From the NCBI RefSeq assembly GCF_007786235.1, contig NZ_VNFK01000012.1, positions 94,276 to 158,275 on the forward strand: DNA of 64,000 nt, read 5' to 3'. Made by a program: the position numbers and the translations under genes. Below are positions 8,787-17,284 of the stretch, piece after piece. How positions within the stretch are numbered: position 1 is the stretch's first letter; the number at the start of each line of letters is the position of its first letter. The stretch is from Paenarthrobacter nitroguajacolicus (GTDB taxonomy: Bacteria > Actinomycetota > Actinomycetes > Actinomycetales > Micrococcaceae). The notes under the pieces are model-generated. The model searched no databases and had not been told where the DNA came from. It worked only from the letters and a program-made list of their open reading frames with translations.

Positions 8787-9668
8787 TTAGAGGCCCAGCA
8801 ATTCGAACTTGGCGTCCTGCAGGTCCACGATTTCCTCGCGATCCCGCTTCTCGTTGGACCAGAGATCGTCGAACCAGCGCCGGGTTTCGGCGTCGAGGTT
8901 TTCCCAACGCTCTTCCCAGGCTTCGCTCTTGTCCGTCCAGTAGCCGATCAGCTTGTAGGACTCGGGCGTGAGCTTCTTGTGGTGCCGAAGGTACTTGCGG
9001 ATCCCGCGCAGCACCTTGGTCTCGCCGGCCACCCAGATGTAGCCCACTCCGCCAGGCAACTCCATTGAGCGCAGGACCTCCTCCAATCGGGACTGGCTGT
9101 GTCCGTTGCCCCCGTAGATCCAGGCCACTTCGGTTGCAGCGCCGAGGACCAGCTCCTGCTGGTGCGAGGGATCCTCTACTTCGATCAGGACACGGGTCCG
9201 GACACCCGGCGGTGCCTGCTCCACGAGCCGCGCTACGGCCGGAAGTCCGGTGGCATCAGCCAGAAGGATCTGCCACTGCAGTTCTGCCGGCGGTTCGTAC
9301 AGTCCCGTGGGCGAGTTAAGCCCGACGACGTCACCCACCTGGGCGCGCTGCGCCCAAGCAGCTGCCAACCCGCCGTCGTGAACGACGAAGTCGATGTCCA
9401 CGGTGCCAGCGACGGCGTCCACCGCACGGACTGTGTAGGTCCGCATGGCGGACGGCTCGATTCCAGGTTCCCAGTCCCAGGAGTCCCCTGTGGAGATGGG
9501 CAGTCTGGCCTCATGGGTGCCCGGATCCGGAAGGAACACGCGCAGGTATTCGTCGCCGACCCCCGTGGTGTCAAAACCGGCCAGCCCGGGACCGCCGAAG
9601 GTAATCCGGATCATTCCGGGCGTGATCAGGCGCGTGGATATGACCTCTGCACGGTAGATCCGCATCAT
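8787..9668 (-). CDS. siderophore-interacting protein (flavin-dependent ferric reductase)
   Basis: A 293-residue cytoplasmic protein of the ViuB/SIP family, which uses FAD and NAD(P)H or ferredoxin to reduce iron on an imported siderophore so that Fe(II) is released. The N-terminal FAD-binding barrel ends with RTYTVRAVD and VDIDFVVHDGGLAAAWA, a family signature, and the C-terminal domain has IWVAGETKVLRGIRKYLR. The start at 9668 overlaps the stop of the binding-protein gene by 4 nt. Its place inside the uptake operon supports iron release as its role. Confidence 0.92.
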   Translation of the reverse strand: MMRIYRAEVISTRLITPGMIRITFGGPGLAGFDTTGVGDEYLRVFLPDPGTHEARLPISTGDSWDWEPGIEPSAMRTYTVRAVDAVAGTVDIDFVVHDGGLAAAWAQRAQVGDVVGLNSPTGLYEPPAELQWQILLADATGLPAVARLVEQAPPGVRTRVLIEVEDPSHQQELVLGAATEVAWIYGGNGHSQSRLEEVLRSMELPGGVGYIWVAGETKVLRGIRKYLRHHKKLTPESYKLIGYWTDKSEAWEERWENLDAETRRWFDDLWSNEKRDREEIVDLQDAKFELLGL

Positions 9669-10618
9669 GACAGGAGCGCCTTTTCAAACTTCTCCAGCAG
9701 GGCGTACTGGCCGCTGGGAGAGCCGTAGATCATTTCGAGGTCGTACGTGTGGATCTGTTTGTTGGCCACGAACGGCAGCGAGGTCCACAGCTTGTTGTTG
9801 GCCAGCGGAGGGAAGGCATCCGGGTTGGCGCCGTCCTTCTCGGGAACTTCGGTGGTGATGATTGCATCGATGCCGTTGAGTTGCTCCAACTGCTCGGCGC
9901 TCAGTTTGGCGCCTTCACCGTCCGCAAGCGGGGACACCTTCAGGCCCAGATCCTTGATGACCAAGCACGGCGTTCCGTAGCAGCTGACCGATACCTGGTC
10001 CTCGTAGTAGTCCACGGGGCCAATCACCAGGTTGCTCTTGCCGGCCTCGGCCAGGCGCTTCTTTACGTCGTCAACCTTGGCTTGGTACTTGTCCATCCAT
10101 GCTTGGTACTGCTCGGTCTTGCCGAATGCCTCTGCCACGGTCTTGAACTTGGTGCGCCAGTCGCTGCCGTCGAAACCGTTGAAGGTGTAGGTCGGGGCGA
10201 TGTCGGAAAGTTTGGCGTCCAGCTCCTTCTCGTAGCCCAGGCCGTTCAGGATGACATCGGGCTGAGCCTTGAGGATGGCCTCGAAGTTGAACTCGGGGTA
10301 GTTGGTGAAGGGCGTGATTCCTTCCAGCGCCTTCTGGTCGAAGAAATACGGGAAGCCCTTGTAGCCGCTGTCCCGAATGGGCTGCTGGCTTGCGAGCGGA
10401 ATGCCCAGCGTGATGAGCATGTCCAGGTCAGTGGTGTACATGCCCAGCGCCTTTTGGGGCTCGGCCGGCATGACGACTTCTTTGACCTCACTTTGGACCG
10501 TGCGGGTCTCCGATTTGGCGCTGGCACTTGCGTCGGTGGTGGCGCAGCCACTCAGAAGGAGTGCTGCGGATGCCAAGGCCGCAACGGCGGCAGACATGGT
10601 TTTAGAGCGTGAAATCAC
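9665..10618 (-). CDS. iron-siderophore ABC transporter, substrate-binding lipoprotein
   Basis: A 317-residue class III binding protein (FepB/FhuD-like). The N-terminus is a lipoprotein signal with lipobox LLLSGC, so the protein is anchored outside the membrane. The mature part has the two-lobed Fe-siderophore fold, with phrases such as VVMPAEPQKALGMYTTDLDML and KAQPDVILNGLGYEKEL. The GTG start at 10618 has AGAGGA at good spacing; ATG 10597 is the alternative. It is the first gene of the operon and lies about 75 nt after a strong DtxR-like iron box, so expression should rise when iron is scarce. Confidence 0.92.
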   Translation of the reverse strand: MISRSKTMSAAVAALASAALLLSGCATTDASASAKSETRTVQSEVKEVVMPAEPQKALGMYTTDLDMLITLGIPLASQQPIRDSGYKGFPYFFDQKALEGITPFTNYPEFNFEAILKAQPDVILNGLGYEKELDAKLSDIAPTYTFNGFDGSDWRTKFKTVAEAFGKTEQYQAWMDKYQAKVDDVKKRLAEAGKSNLVIGPVDYYEDQVSVSCYGTPCLVIKDLGLKVSPLADGEGAKLSAEQLEQLNGIDAIITTEVPEKDGANPDAFPPLANNKLWTSLPFVANKQIHTYDLEMIYGSPSGQYALLEKFEKALLS

Positions 10619-10693
10619 TGCGGTCCTCTTGATTCTCAGGGGAGACGGAGAGCTCCCGGTAGCGGCCGCAGGTATCTCGATAGGCCGCCGAAG

Positions 10694-10712
10694 TTAGGTA
10701 TACCTACCCTAA
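10694..10712. promoter_or_regulatory. DtxR/IdeR-like iron box of uptake operon
   Basis: TTAGGTATACCTACCCTAA is close to the DtxR/IdeR consensus (TTAGGTTAGCCTAACCTAA) and nearly palindromic. It stands just before the binding-protein gene of the siderophore uptake operon, where iron-loaded DtxR would block transcription. Confidence 0.8.
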
Positions 10713-10742
10713 CAATGGCGAGGTATGGAAAACCGCTGGATT

Positions 10743-11609
10743 CTATTCGGAACCGGCCAAAGAGTGATGGTTTCCGGCCTTAAGCGAAGACACGTACCAG
10801 CCCGGAGTGTGCCCCATCACCTTCCGGAACACTTGAACGAAGGCGCTGGGATTGTTGTAGCCCACCCGCCTGCTGACCGAGGAAACGGGGTAGCCCGCCG
10901 CCAGCAACCCCAGCGCTACGCGGACGCGGGCATGGATCCGCCACTGCGCAAAGGTCATGCCGGTTTCCTTGTGGAACAGGCGGGAGAGGTTGCGGACGCT
11001 AATGGCAACTTCCACGCTCCACTCCTCCAGCGAGCGGTCCAAGGCCGGATCATCCAGGAGGGCACGGGCAATGAGCTCCAGCCGTGGATCGGTGGGCATC
11101 GGCAGCAGCATCGGGCGGGCATCCACCACGTCCAGCAACCCCACCACCACTTGCTCCGAACGCGTCCGCAGGGCATCGTCCATGTCGAACATACTCATGT
11201 GGCGCAGCAGTTCCTGCGCGGCGGAAGGCACAGTGACCGCCACGGTGCGGCTTTCCAGATGTGGCGCAACCCGGGCGTTGATGTGCGAGCAGTAGAACCC
11301 CGTCCCTTGCGTGGACTTCACGGCATGGACCACGCCCGCCGGAATCCACAGCCCCAAGGTTGCGGGGACAGCATAGAAGCCCCCATCAGCCTCCACCGTC
11401 AGCACGCCGCGGGCCCCCCACAGCAACTCATGGGTATCGTGGACGTGTTCAGTCCACGTGGCAGGTGTGGCGCACTCGAAATATCCCGTGTAGACGCCAT
11501 AGACCTGCGGCGACGTTTCGCCCTCGACGGGGGCATCCGGCACCTGTTCCAGCTGTACTTCCGGCTGGGGGGCGGTCTGTCCGGATTGCGATATAGCTTG
11601 GCGGGTCAT
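10743..11609 (-). CDS. AraC-family transcriptional regulator
   Basis: A 288-residue AraC/XylS-type activator. The N-terminal part (about 30-160) looks like a cupin-type ligand domain (HVHDTHELLWGARG, WIPAGVVHAV), and the C-terminal ~100 residues hold the double helix-turn-helix with LSRLFHKETGMTFAQWR and RVGYNNPSAFVQVFRK. It is divergent from an ABC exporter-fold pair across a DtxR-like box. YbtA and PchR give a precedent for AraC proteins that sense ferri-siderophores and switch on uptake genes; that role here is an inference from context. Confidence 0.88.
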   Translation of the reverse strand: MTRQAISQSGQTAPQPEVQLEQVPDAPVEGETSPQVYGVYTGYFECATPATWTEHVHDTHELLWGARGVLTVEADGGFYAVPATLGLWIPAGVVHAVKSTQGTGFYCSHINARVAPHLESRTVAVTVPSAAQELLRHMSMFDMDDALRTRSEQVVVGLLDVVDARPMLLPMPTDPRLELIARALLDDPALDRSLEEWSVEVAISVRNLSRLFHKETGMTFAQWRIHARVRVALGLLAAGYPVSSVSRRVGYNNPSAFVQVFRKVMGHTPGWYVSSLKAGNHHSLAGSE

Positions 11610-11624
11610 CTGGCCTTCTCGAAG

Positions 11625-11643
11625 TTAGGTGAGCCTTACTATG
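11625..11643. promoter_or_regulatory. second DtxR-like iron box in divergent promoter
   Basis: TTAGGTGAGCCTTACTATG matches the left half of the DtxR/IdeR consensus well and the right half weakly. It lies in the short gap between the araC start (11609) and the ABC pair start (11650), so it could control both directions. Confidence 0.6.
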
Positions 11644-11649
11644 GTAAGC

Positions 11650-13416
11650 ATGCCCTCCAGTTCCGCCATTCCGTCCTGCCCTCCCGGGCGTAACAAGCAA
11701 GCGCCATGGAAGGTCTCCCGACTCTTCAACTACGCCCTGTTGGCCAACGGCCGCTGGAAGCTCTTGCTGGCGGGCTGCGCCGGACTCGCCCTGCATCAGG
11801 TCAGCGAGGCCTTGGTCCCGGCAACCATTGGCGCTGCGGTGGACAACGCCATTCAACCGAACGATCCCGGCGCCCTCCTCGGATGGCTCGGTGCCTTGGC
11901 GGTGGTGTTCGTGGTGCTCGCACTGTCCTGGCGGCTTGGCACCTTGGCCACCGAACGCTCCTTCCTTTACAGCTCCCACGACCTCCGGCAGCTCGCGGTG
12001 GAGCGGACCCTCCACCCCCGCGGCATGGAGGCCAGGCGCGCCCCGGGCGAAATCGTGGCAATCGCCTCCTCCGATGCGGACAGGGTGGCAGGCTTGTCGT
12101 GGCTGATCGCAGGTGCCCTCGCTGCAGCGGCCGGCGTCATCACGTCAGCGGTCACGCTGCTCCTGATCTCCGTTCCGCTCGGACTGGCAGTCCTGGTGGC
12201 AACCCCCGTGATGCTGTTGATCATGCGCCGGCTCACTAAACCGTTGGAGGACCGAAGCGACGTGGAGCAGTCAACGGCGGCCCGCGCCGGCGCTCTGGCA
12301 ACGGACTTCATTACCGGGTCACGCCCCCTCAAAGGCTTGGGCGCCGAGGACGCAGCCGTAACCCGCTACCGGACTGCGAGCCGGGCATCCCTGCAGGCAG
12401 GATTGCGGGCAGTACGTTCCCGATCGGCCTACAACGGGGCCAGCACCGCACTGTCCGCGGCCTTCCTGGCCGGCATCGCCTTCTTCGCGGCGTGGTTCGC
12501 CGTCCAAGGCAGCATCACCGTGGGCCAACTCGTGGCCGTCGTTGGCGTCACCCAGTTCGTTCAGGGCCCCATGGCAGCGCTTGGCTACCTCAGCGTGGAA
12601 CTCGCGCGCAAACGCGCCTCGGCCGCCCGCATAGCAGTCCTGCTCGCTGAACCGGAGGCGGTTCCAGCACCGGAGGCAAAACGTTCGACGGCGGCTGCCG
12701 GCTCAGCGGGGACGGTCGCCTCCCGGGGTGTATCGGCACCGTTGCTCGAACTGCGCGGCAACACAGGCAACAGCACCTTCCCGCCCTTCACAGCCTCGGC
12801 CGGGGACATCGTAGGCGTCGTGCTGCCGGACGGCACACAGGCCAGGCTCCTGGTGGACACCCTCGGTTTCCGAACACCCGCACCGCGTGGCCTGGTGTCC
12901 ATTGACGGCCAGGACGCCGCTGACCTGGACCCGGTCCACGTCCGTTCAAGGGTGTTCGCGGACAGCCACGACGGCGTCCTGTTCCGCGGCAGTGTCCGTG
13001 AGAACGTCGCACCAGCCGACTCCCACCTGGAGGAACGCGCCATGGCGGCTGCCGCCGTCGAGGACTTTGTCTCGCAACTGCCCGATGGCACCGAAACGGT
13101 ACTCACCGGGCACGGCCAAAGCCTGTCCGGCGGCCAGCGGCAGCGGCTGGTGCTTGGCCGCTCACTGCACCAAAAGCAAGCGGTGCTGGTCCTGCACGAC
13201 CCCACCACCGCCGTCGACACCGCCACCGAAGCCGTCATTGCCGACGGTCTGCGGAACTTCCCGGACAAGGCCTTGGTGCTGGTAACCACGAGTCCCACCC
13301 TGCTGGCCGCCTGTCATCGGGTGGTGATGGGAGGAGCGGACGGACCGCCCGAAACCGGCACGCACCACGAACTCCTTGCCACGTCCGCCGGCTACCGCGA
13401 AGTGGTGGGCTCATGA
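11650..13416 (+). CDS. ABC exporter-fold half-transporter, degenerate Walker A
   Basis: A 588-residue half-transporter with an N-terminal six-span membrane domain (about residues 20-310) and a C-terminal ATPase domain. Partnered with the next gene it resembles the IrtAB and YbtPQ siderophore transporters. The signature LSGGQRQRLVLGRSL is intact, but the Walker A position reads VLPDGTQARLL, without the GKS/T lysine, and Walker B reads LVLHDPTTAVD, with DE changed to HD. This half probably cannot hydrolyse ATP at its own Walker site. The start ATG 11650 is chosen as the last candidate before the family N-terminus; ATG 11641 and GTG 11629 are possible. It overlaps the next gene by 4 nt. Confidence 0.85.
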   Translation: MPSSSAIPSCPPGRNKQAPWKVSRLFNYALLANGRWKLLLAGCAGLALHQVSEALVPATIGAAVDNAIQPNDPGALLGWLGALAVVFVVLALSWRLGTLATERSFLYSSHDLRQLAVERTLHPRGMEARRAPGEIVAIASSDADRVAGLSWLIAGALAAAAGVITSAVTLLLISVPLGLAVLVATPVMLLIMRRLTKPLEDRSDVEQSTAARAGALATDFITGSRPLKGLGAEDAAVTRYRTASRASLQAGLRAVRSRSAYNGASTALSAAFLAGIAFFAAWFAVQGSITVGQLVAVVGVTQFVQGPMAALGYLSVELARKRASAARIAVLLAEPEAVPAPEAKRSTAAAGSAGTVASRGVSAPLLELRGNTGNSTFPPFTASAGDIVGVVLPDGTQARLLVDTLGFRTPAPRGLVSIDGQDAADLDPVHVRSRVFADSHDGVLFRGSVRENVAPADSHLEERAMAAAAVEDFVSQLPDGTETVLTGHGQSLSGGQRQRLVLGRSLHQKQAVLVLHDPTTAVDTATEAVIADGLRNFPDKALVLVTTSPTLLAACHRVVMGGADGPPETGTHHELLATSAGYREVVGS

Positions 13417-15167
13417 GCGCCGAAATCCTTCCCATTGCCACGCCCCGCGAGACCCGAAAGGCCATGTGGCGCCTGCTGGCGCAGCGGCCCGGCAAGCTCA
13501 CACTGACCATCCTTGTGTTGCTGGCGGCGTCCTGCTGCGGACTGGCTGCACCGGCCATCCTGGGCATGATGGTCAACATCGCGGCCTCCGGCGGGGACGT
13601 CATGTCCTTGCTCTGGCTGGCAATTGGGTTGCTGGTTGCTGGGGGGCTGGGTGCCTTGCTGGGCATCCTGGGCCAAAACCTGTTGGCACGGATCTGCGAG
13701 GAAGCCCTGGCAGGTCTGCGCGAGGAGGTGTTCGCTGCAGCCGTCAGGAAGCCACTGGCCCAACTCGAGAAGGCAGGCATCGGAGATGTCGTGGCCCGCG
13801 TGTCAGGCGACGTTGAGGCCGTCAGCGAAGCAATCTCCGGAGTCCTGCCGGCGTTTACCAGTGCGGCCTTCACCATCGCCGTGACGCTGTTGGGCTTGGG
13901 CGTGATCGATTGGCGCTTCGCCGTCGCCGTGCTCATTGCTGCGCCGTTGCAGGTCTTCACCCTGCGCTGGTTCCTCAAACGAACAGCCCCGATCTACCGG
14001 ACGGTCCGGATCACCGAGGCCAATCGGACCGAGCAGATCATCGAGACGGTTCACGGCTCACCCTCAGTCCTGGCTTTGGGTCTTGGGTCCCGTCACGCGG
14101 ACCTGGTGGCAGCTGCATCCCGGGAGAACATCGGCCACGCCCTTAAGGGCGTCAACTACCTGACCCGCTTCTACAACCGCCTCAACCTGGCTGAACTCAT
14201 CGGCTTGTCCGCGGTCTTGGTGGTGGGGTTTTGGCTCCATGCCGAGGGGGCAGTGACCATCGGTGCGGCCACGGCTGCAGCCCTGTATTTCTACCGGCTG
14301 TTTGATCCGATCGGCCTGGTCCTGGGTCAGTTCGACGAACTCCAGAAAGCCGCTGCCGGGTTGGGTCGAATGTTCGGCCTGACCATGTCCGCGGCGCCGA
14401 CCATTCCCCCGGCCGCATCCCCGGTCACAGGCGCCGGCATCGTCCTTGACGACGTCACGTTCTCCTACCCCGGCCAACGCCCCGCACTCCACGGTGTCTC
14501 CCTCACGGTGAACCACGGTGAGCGTGTGGCGATTGTGGGAACCTCAGGCGCAGGCAAGACCACCCTGGCCAAGGTGATCATGGGCCTGGAACATCCTCAG
14601 ACCGGGACCGCGTGGGTGGGCGGCTTGGACTCTACAGCTGCCGCTCCTGAAGACCTGCACCAGCGGATCGCCATGGTCAGCCAGGAGGTGCACGTCTTTT
14701 CAGGGACGCTCGCCGAGGACCTCCGGCTCGCCAAACCCGACGCCACTCCGGAGGAGCTCTCGCTGGTCCTGCGGTCCGTAGAGGCTGCATGGCATGAAAC
14801 GCTCGACGACGGACTGGAGACTTCCGTAGGCGCCGGCGGCCACCAGCTCACCCCCGAGCAGGCGCAGCAACTGGCGCTGGCACGGCTGATGCTCAAGGAC
14901 CCGCCCATCGCGGTCCTGGACGAAGCCACAGCTGAGGCGGGAACAGGATCAGCCACCATGCTGGATCAGGCCGCTGAAGCCGCTTTGGCCGGAAGGACCT
15001 CGGTGGTGATTGCCCATCGGTTATCCCAGGCAGCGTCTGCGGACACCGTGGTGGTAATGGAGCACGGACGGATTGTTGAGTCGGGATCGCACCAGGCACT
15101 CCTGGCTAACGGCGGCCGGTACGCCACCTTGTGGGAGGCGTGGAACAGTTCACTCAGCCGGAGCTGA
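13413..15167 (+). CDS. ABC exporter-fold half-transporter, degenerate signature
   Basis: The 584-residue partner of the preceding half-transporter. The membrane domain spans about residues 20-320 and the ATPase domain follows. Walker A VGTSGAGKTTLAK and Walker B IAVLDEAT are canonical, but the ABC signature is HQLTPEQAQQLALARL instead of LSGGQ. It therefore complements its partner: one composite ATP site (this Walker A with the partner's LSGGQ) is complete and the other is degenerate. The iron-box context suggests import of a ferri-siderophore or export of a siderophore. The gene ends inside the convergent spermidine-synthase-like gene (18-nt overlap). Confidence 0.87.
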   Translation: MSAEILPIATPRETRKAMWRLLAQRPGKLTLTILVLLAASCCGLAAPAILGMMVNIAASGGDVMSLLWLAIGLLVAGGLGALLGILGQNLLARICEEALAGLREEVFAAAVRKPLAQLEKAGIGDVVARVSGDVEAVSEAISGVLPAFTSAAFTIAVTLLGLGVIDWRFAVAVLIAAPLQVFTLRWFLKRTAPIYRTVRITEANRTEQIIETVHGSPSVLALGLGSRHADLVAAASRENIGHALKGVNYLTRFYNRLNLAELIGLSAVLVVGFWLHAEGAVTIGAATAAALYFYRLFDPIGLVLGQFDELQKAAAGLGRMFGLTMSAAPTIPPAASPVTGAGIVLDDVTFSYPGQRPALHGVSLTVNHGERVAIVGTSGAGKTTLAKVIMGLEHPQTGTAWVGGLDSTAAAPEDLHQRIAMVSQEVHVFSGTLAEDLRLAKPDATPEELSLVLRSVEAAWHETLDDGLETSVGAGGHQLTPEQAQQLALARLMLKDPPIAVLDEATAEAGTGSATMLDQAAEAALAGRTSVVIAHRLSQAASADTVVVMEHGRIVESGSHQALLANGGRYATLWEAWNSSLSRS

Positions 15168-16133
15168 CGCAGGTTCGGCCGTGGTCACCACAAGCGGATC
15201 ATGCCGCACCGGGGTCCCGGCCGCGAAAGCCCGCACCTGTGCGTCATCCCAAATATGCGCGGGGACACCACCGCCCAGGAGCGTGCGGGCAAGCGTGGGG
15301 TCATCGCCGAAAGGCTCATGACTGCCGGCCATGATCATGTTGCCGTAGCGACGACCCTTGAGCATGGCAGGGTCGGCGATGATCATGGTGTGCCCAAAGG
15401 TGTCCGCGATGGTGGCCGCATCCGCCCGGGCGTTCCTGAGGTCCGGGGCGTCGCCGGAGTTGACCACATACAAGCCATCCGGGGCGAGGACGGAATCCGC
15501 ATGCGCCGTGAATTCGCGGGTGGTCAGGGCGCGGGGCGTGAAGGCCCCTGCGAAGACGTCGCGGATGATGAGATCCCGGGTGTCAGGGGTGAGGGATTCG
15601 GTAACCTGCCGGGCCTCGCCCACTCGGATCCGCAGGAGGGGCGCCTTGGGCAGCTCGAACCACCCACGGACGTAGTCGGCGAGCTTGCCATCCAACTCCA
15701 CCACCACTTGGCGGGCCTCGGGGTAGGCAGCGTGGAAGTACCGCGCCATGGAGCACGCTCCCCCACCCAGGTGCAAAGCGCGCAGCTTCGGCCTATGGGC
15801 GCGGGGCCATCTCGATTCCACCAAAGCTGCGATCCAGCGCATGTATTCGAAATCCAGGAACAGCGGATCGGCGAGGTCGATGTGCGAACTCATGACGCCG
15901 TTGATCTTGAGCAGCCAGCCGTTGGAGTTGTCGGGGTCCGGAACCAGTTCGCAATCGCCGGTATCGATGTAATAAATGCCCGCCACCGGACCATCAGGAC
16001 GGGTGCCGGCAGGCACCTCGACGACTCCCGCCGTCGACCTCTGGGATCTACCTGCCCTGCTGGATTTTCGGGGTTTTGCCACTACTTCCGCCCTGCCTGA
16101 GTCATGCTTCAAGACTAGTGGAGCCACAGCCAC
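15150..16133 (-). CDS. spermidine synthase-like SAM-fold protein
   Basis: A 327-residue protein with a Rossmann fold of the spermidine/spermine synthase group: glycine-rich loop LHLGGGACSMARYF, acidic strand end VVVELDGKLADYV and DLIIRDVFAGAF near the catalytic region. Many actinobacterial members of this group have no proven aminopropyltransferase activity and may be methyltransferases. The first ~45 residues are basic and poorly structured. The start is uncertain: GTG 16133 gives the longest reading and no clear ribosome site is seen. A GTAAG-N4-CTTAC inverted repeat lies just upstream. Confidence 0.7.
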   Translation of the reverse strand: MAVAPLVLKHDSGRAEVVAKPRKSSRAGRSQRSTAGVVEVPAGTRPDGPVAGIYYIDTGDCELVPDPDNSNGWLLKINGVMSSHIDLADPLFLDFEYMRWIAALVESRWPRAHRPKLRALHLGGGACSMARYFHAAYPEARQVVVELDGKLADYVRGWFELPKAPLLRIRVGEARQVTESLTPDTRDLIIRDVFAGAFTPRALTTREFTAHADSVLAPDGLYVVNSGDAPDLRNARADAATIADTFGHTMIIADPAMLKGRRYGNMIMAGSHEPFGDDPTLARTLLGGGVPAHIWDDAQVRAFAAGTPVRHDPLVVTTAEPASAPAE

Positions 16134-16140
16134 ACCAGTA

Positions 16141-16154
16141 GTAAGGATACTTAC
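16141..16154. promoter_or_regulatory. inverted repeat GTAAG-N4-CTTAC in divergent gap
   Basis: GTAAGGATACTTAC sits between the spermidine-synthase-like gene and the small membrane gene at 16186. It may be an operator for either gene; no matching regulator is adjacent. Confidence 0.25.
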
Positions 16155-16185
16155 AGTTTGGCTGCTGGGGCCATAGGATCACATC

Positions 16186-16413
16186 ATGGAGCTTGGTGAA
16201 TTGGTGTGGGCTGAGGTGTTGACCGTCGCGGTCGCATGGCTGACGGTGGTCTGCCTCCTGCTGGCCCGGGTGCCCAAGCCACCAAGCATCCTCGACTCGC
16301 CGCTGGACATGGACCAGCCCGACGAGTCGGAATCCGGTTACGAGGATTTCCGGCGAAGCCTGCGGTCCACGGGCGTCAGGTTTCGCGGATGGAAGTGGGC
16401 TCGTAGACCATGA
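16186..16413 (+). CDS. small membrane-anchored hypothetical protein
   Basis: A 75-residue product with one N-terminal hydrophobic span (about residues 5-27: VWAEVLTVAVAWLTVVCLLL), then an acidic stretch DQPDESESGYEDF and a basic C-terminus. AGGA lies upstream of the ATG at a workable distance. The last 38 nt overlap the convergent sucrase/ferredoxin-like gene. I do not recognise a family. It may be real because of the ribosome site and membrane profile, but its short length keeps confidence moderate. Confidence 0.5.
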   Translation: MELGELVWAEVLTVAVAWLTVVCLLLARVPKPPSILDSPLDMDQPDESESGYEDFRRSLRSTGVRFRGWKWARRP

Positions 16414-17284
16414 CCGACCCCACCGACGGTGCCAGGCACGTCAGCTGGCACGGGGGCGCGCGGTGGGCCTGCAGTTCCACATCGATCTGCGCCGGGTGGG
16501 GCGGGCGGCCGGTGATACGGATGCGCCAGCGGTCCCCCTCGCGCAGGGTTTCAGTGACCGAATAGTCATTCCGGCCAGCCGGGCCGAAACGTCCCAGCAC
16601 GGCCGCGACGGCAGCCTGTTGCGGTGGTAAGAGATCGGTATATCCGCGCAAATACTCTGCGCTGATGCGGCCGGCGAAATGGTCCTCGATCGCAGCGACG
16701 GAGGACTCTACATCGAGTCCGCCGTAGTACACACCGTCGGGAGCGACCACCGCGGTTGCTGCGAACCTGTCGCCGCCGACGTGGGAACACTCCCACACCA
16801 ACTCGGGCCAATTCTCGCTGAGCGCACGTCCCACGGGACGACCCCGCACTGCGCAGCAGGGGTCATGCCGACCATGAGCGCAGACCAGGATGACCGGGGG
16901 AAAGCCGGACTGGCCGGGAGATGCCAGGGCTGAAACCACCGCCGCAAGGTCCTCGTCCCGGTCCCACGTTCCCCACAGCTGTTGATACGCGCCTGAGCTT
17001 TGATGTCTCAGTACGGCCCAACGGCTGGGACCGGGGCGCCGGCGAGGGCCGGGGCGCCGCACCAAGAGAATCCGGGCCCGCGCCTGCCGCGCGGCGGAGG
17101 ACACGAGGGCTTTGGTCCCGGCCTCCAGGTCAAGGCCGTCGAAGCCATTGGGCGGCCAACCGCCCCGGTACTCTACGAGAACCCACACCACGCCAGGTGA
17201 CGCCGTCCCTGCCATCGGGTCGCCGCGCGTCCGAGCGCTTTCCGCGCAGAAAAAGCGTTCTGCAGAGGCCACCGGGGACATCAT
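16376..17284 (-). CDS. sucrase/ferredoxin-like protein, thioredoxin-fold [2Fe-2S] type
   Basis: A 302-residue protein of the sucrase/ferredoxin-like family, related to yeast Apd1, whose members carry a thioredoxin-like ferredoxin domain. The key cluster ILVCAHGRHDPCCAVRG lies at about residues 132-148, giving Cys135, His137, His140, Cys143 and Cys144, followed by SHVGGDRFAATAVV. Members are thought to bind a [2Fe-2S] cluster and act in electron transfer or redox chemistry. The ATG at 17284 overlaps the stop of the upstream cupin oxygenase by 4 nt, so the two are translationally coupled. A role as electron donor to that oxygenase is an inference from context. Confidence 0.82.
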   Translation of the reverse strand: MMSPVASAERFFCAESARTRGDPMAGTASPGVVWVLVEYRGGWPPNGFDGLDLEAGTKALVSSAARQARARILLVRRPGPRRRPGPSRWAVLRHQSSGAYQQLWGTWDRDEDLAAVVSALASPGQSGFPPVILVCAHGRHDPCCAVRGRPVGRALSENWPELVWECSHVGGDRFAATAVVAPDGVYYGGLDVESSVAAIEDHFAGRISAEYLRGYTDLLPPQQAAVAAVLGRFGPAGRNDYSVTETLREGDRWRIRITGRPPHPAQIDVELQAHRAPPCQLTCLAPSVGSVMVYEPTSIRET

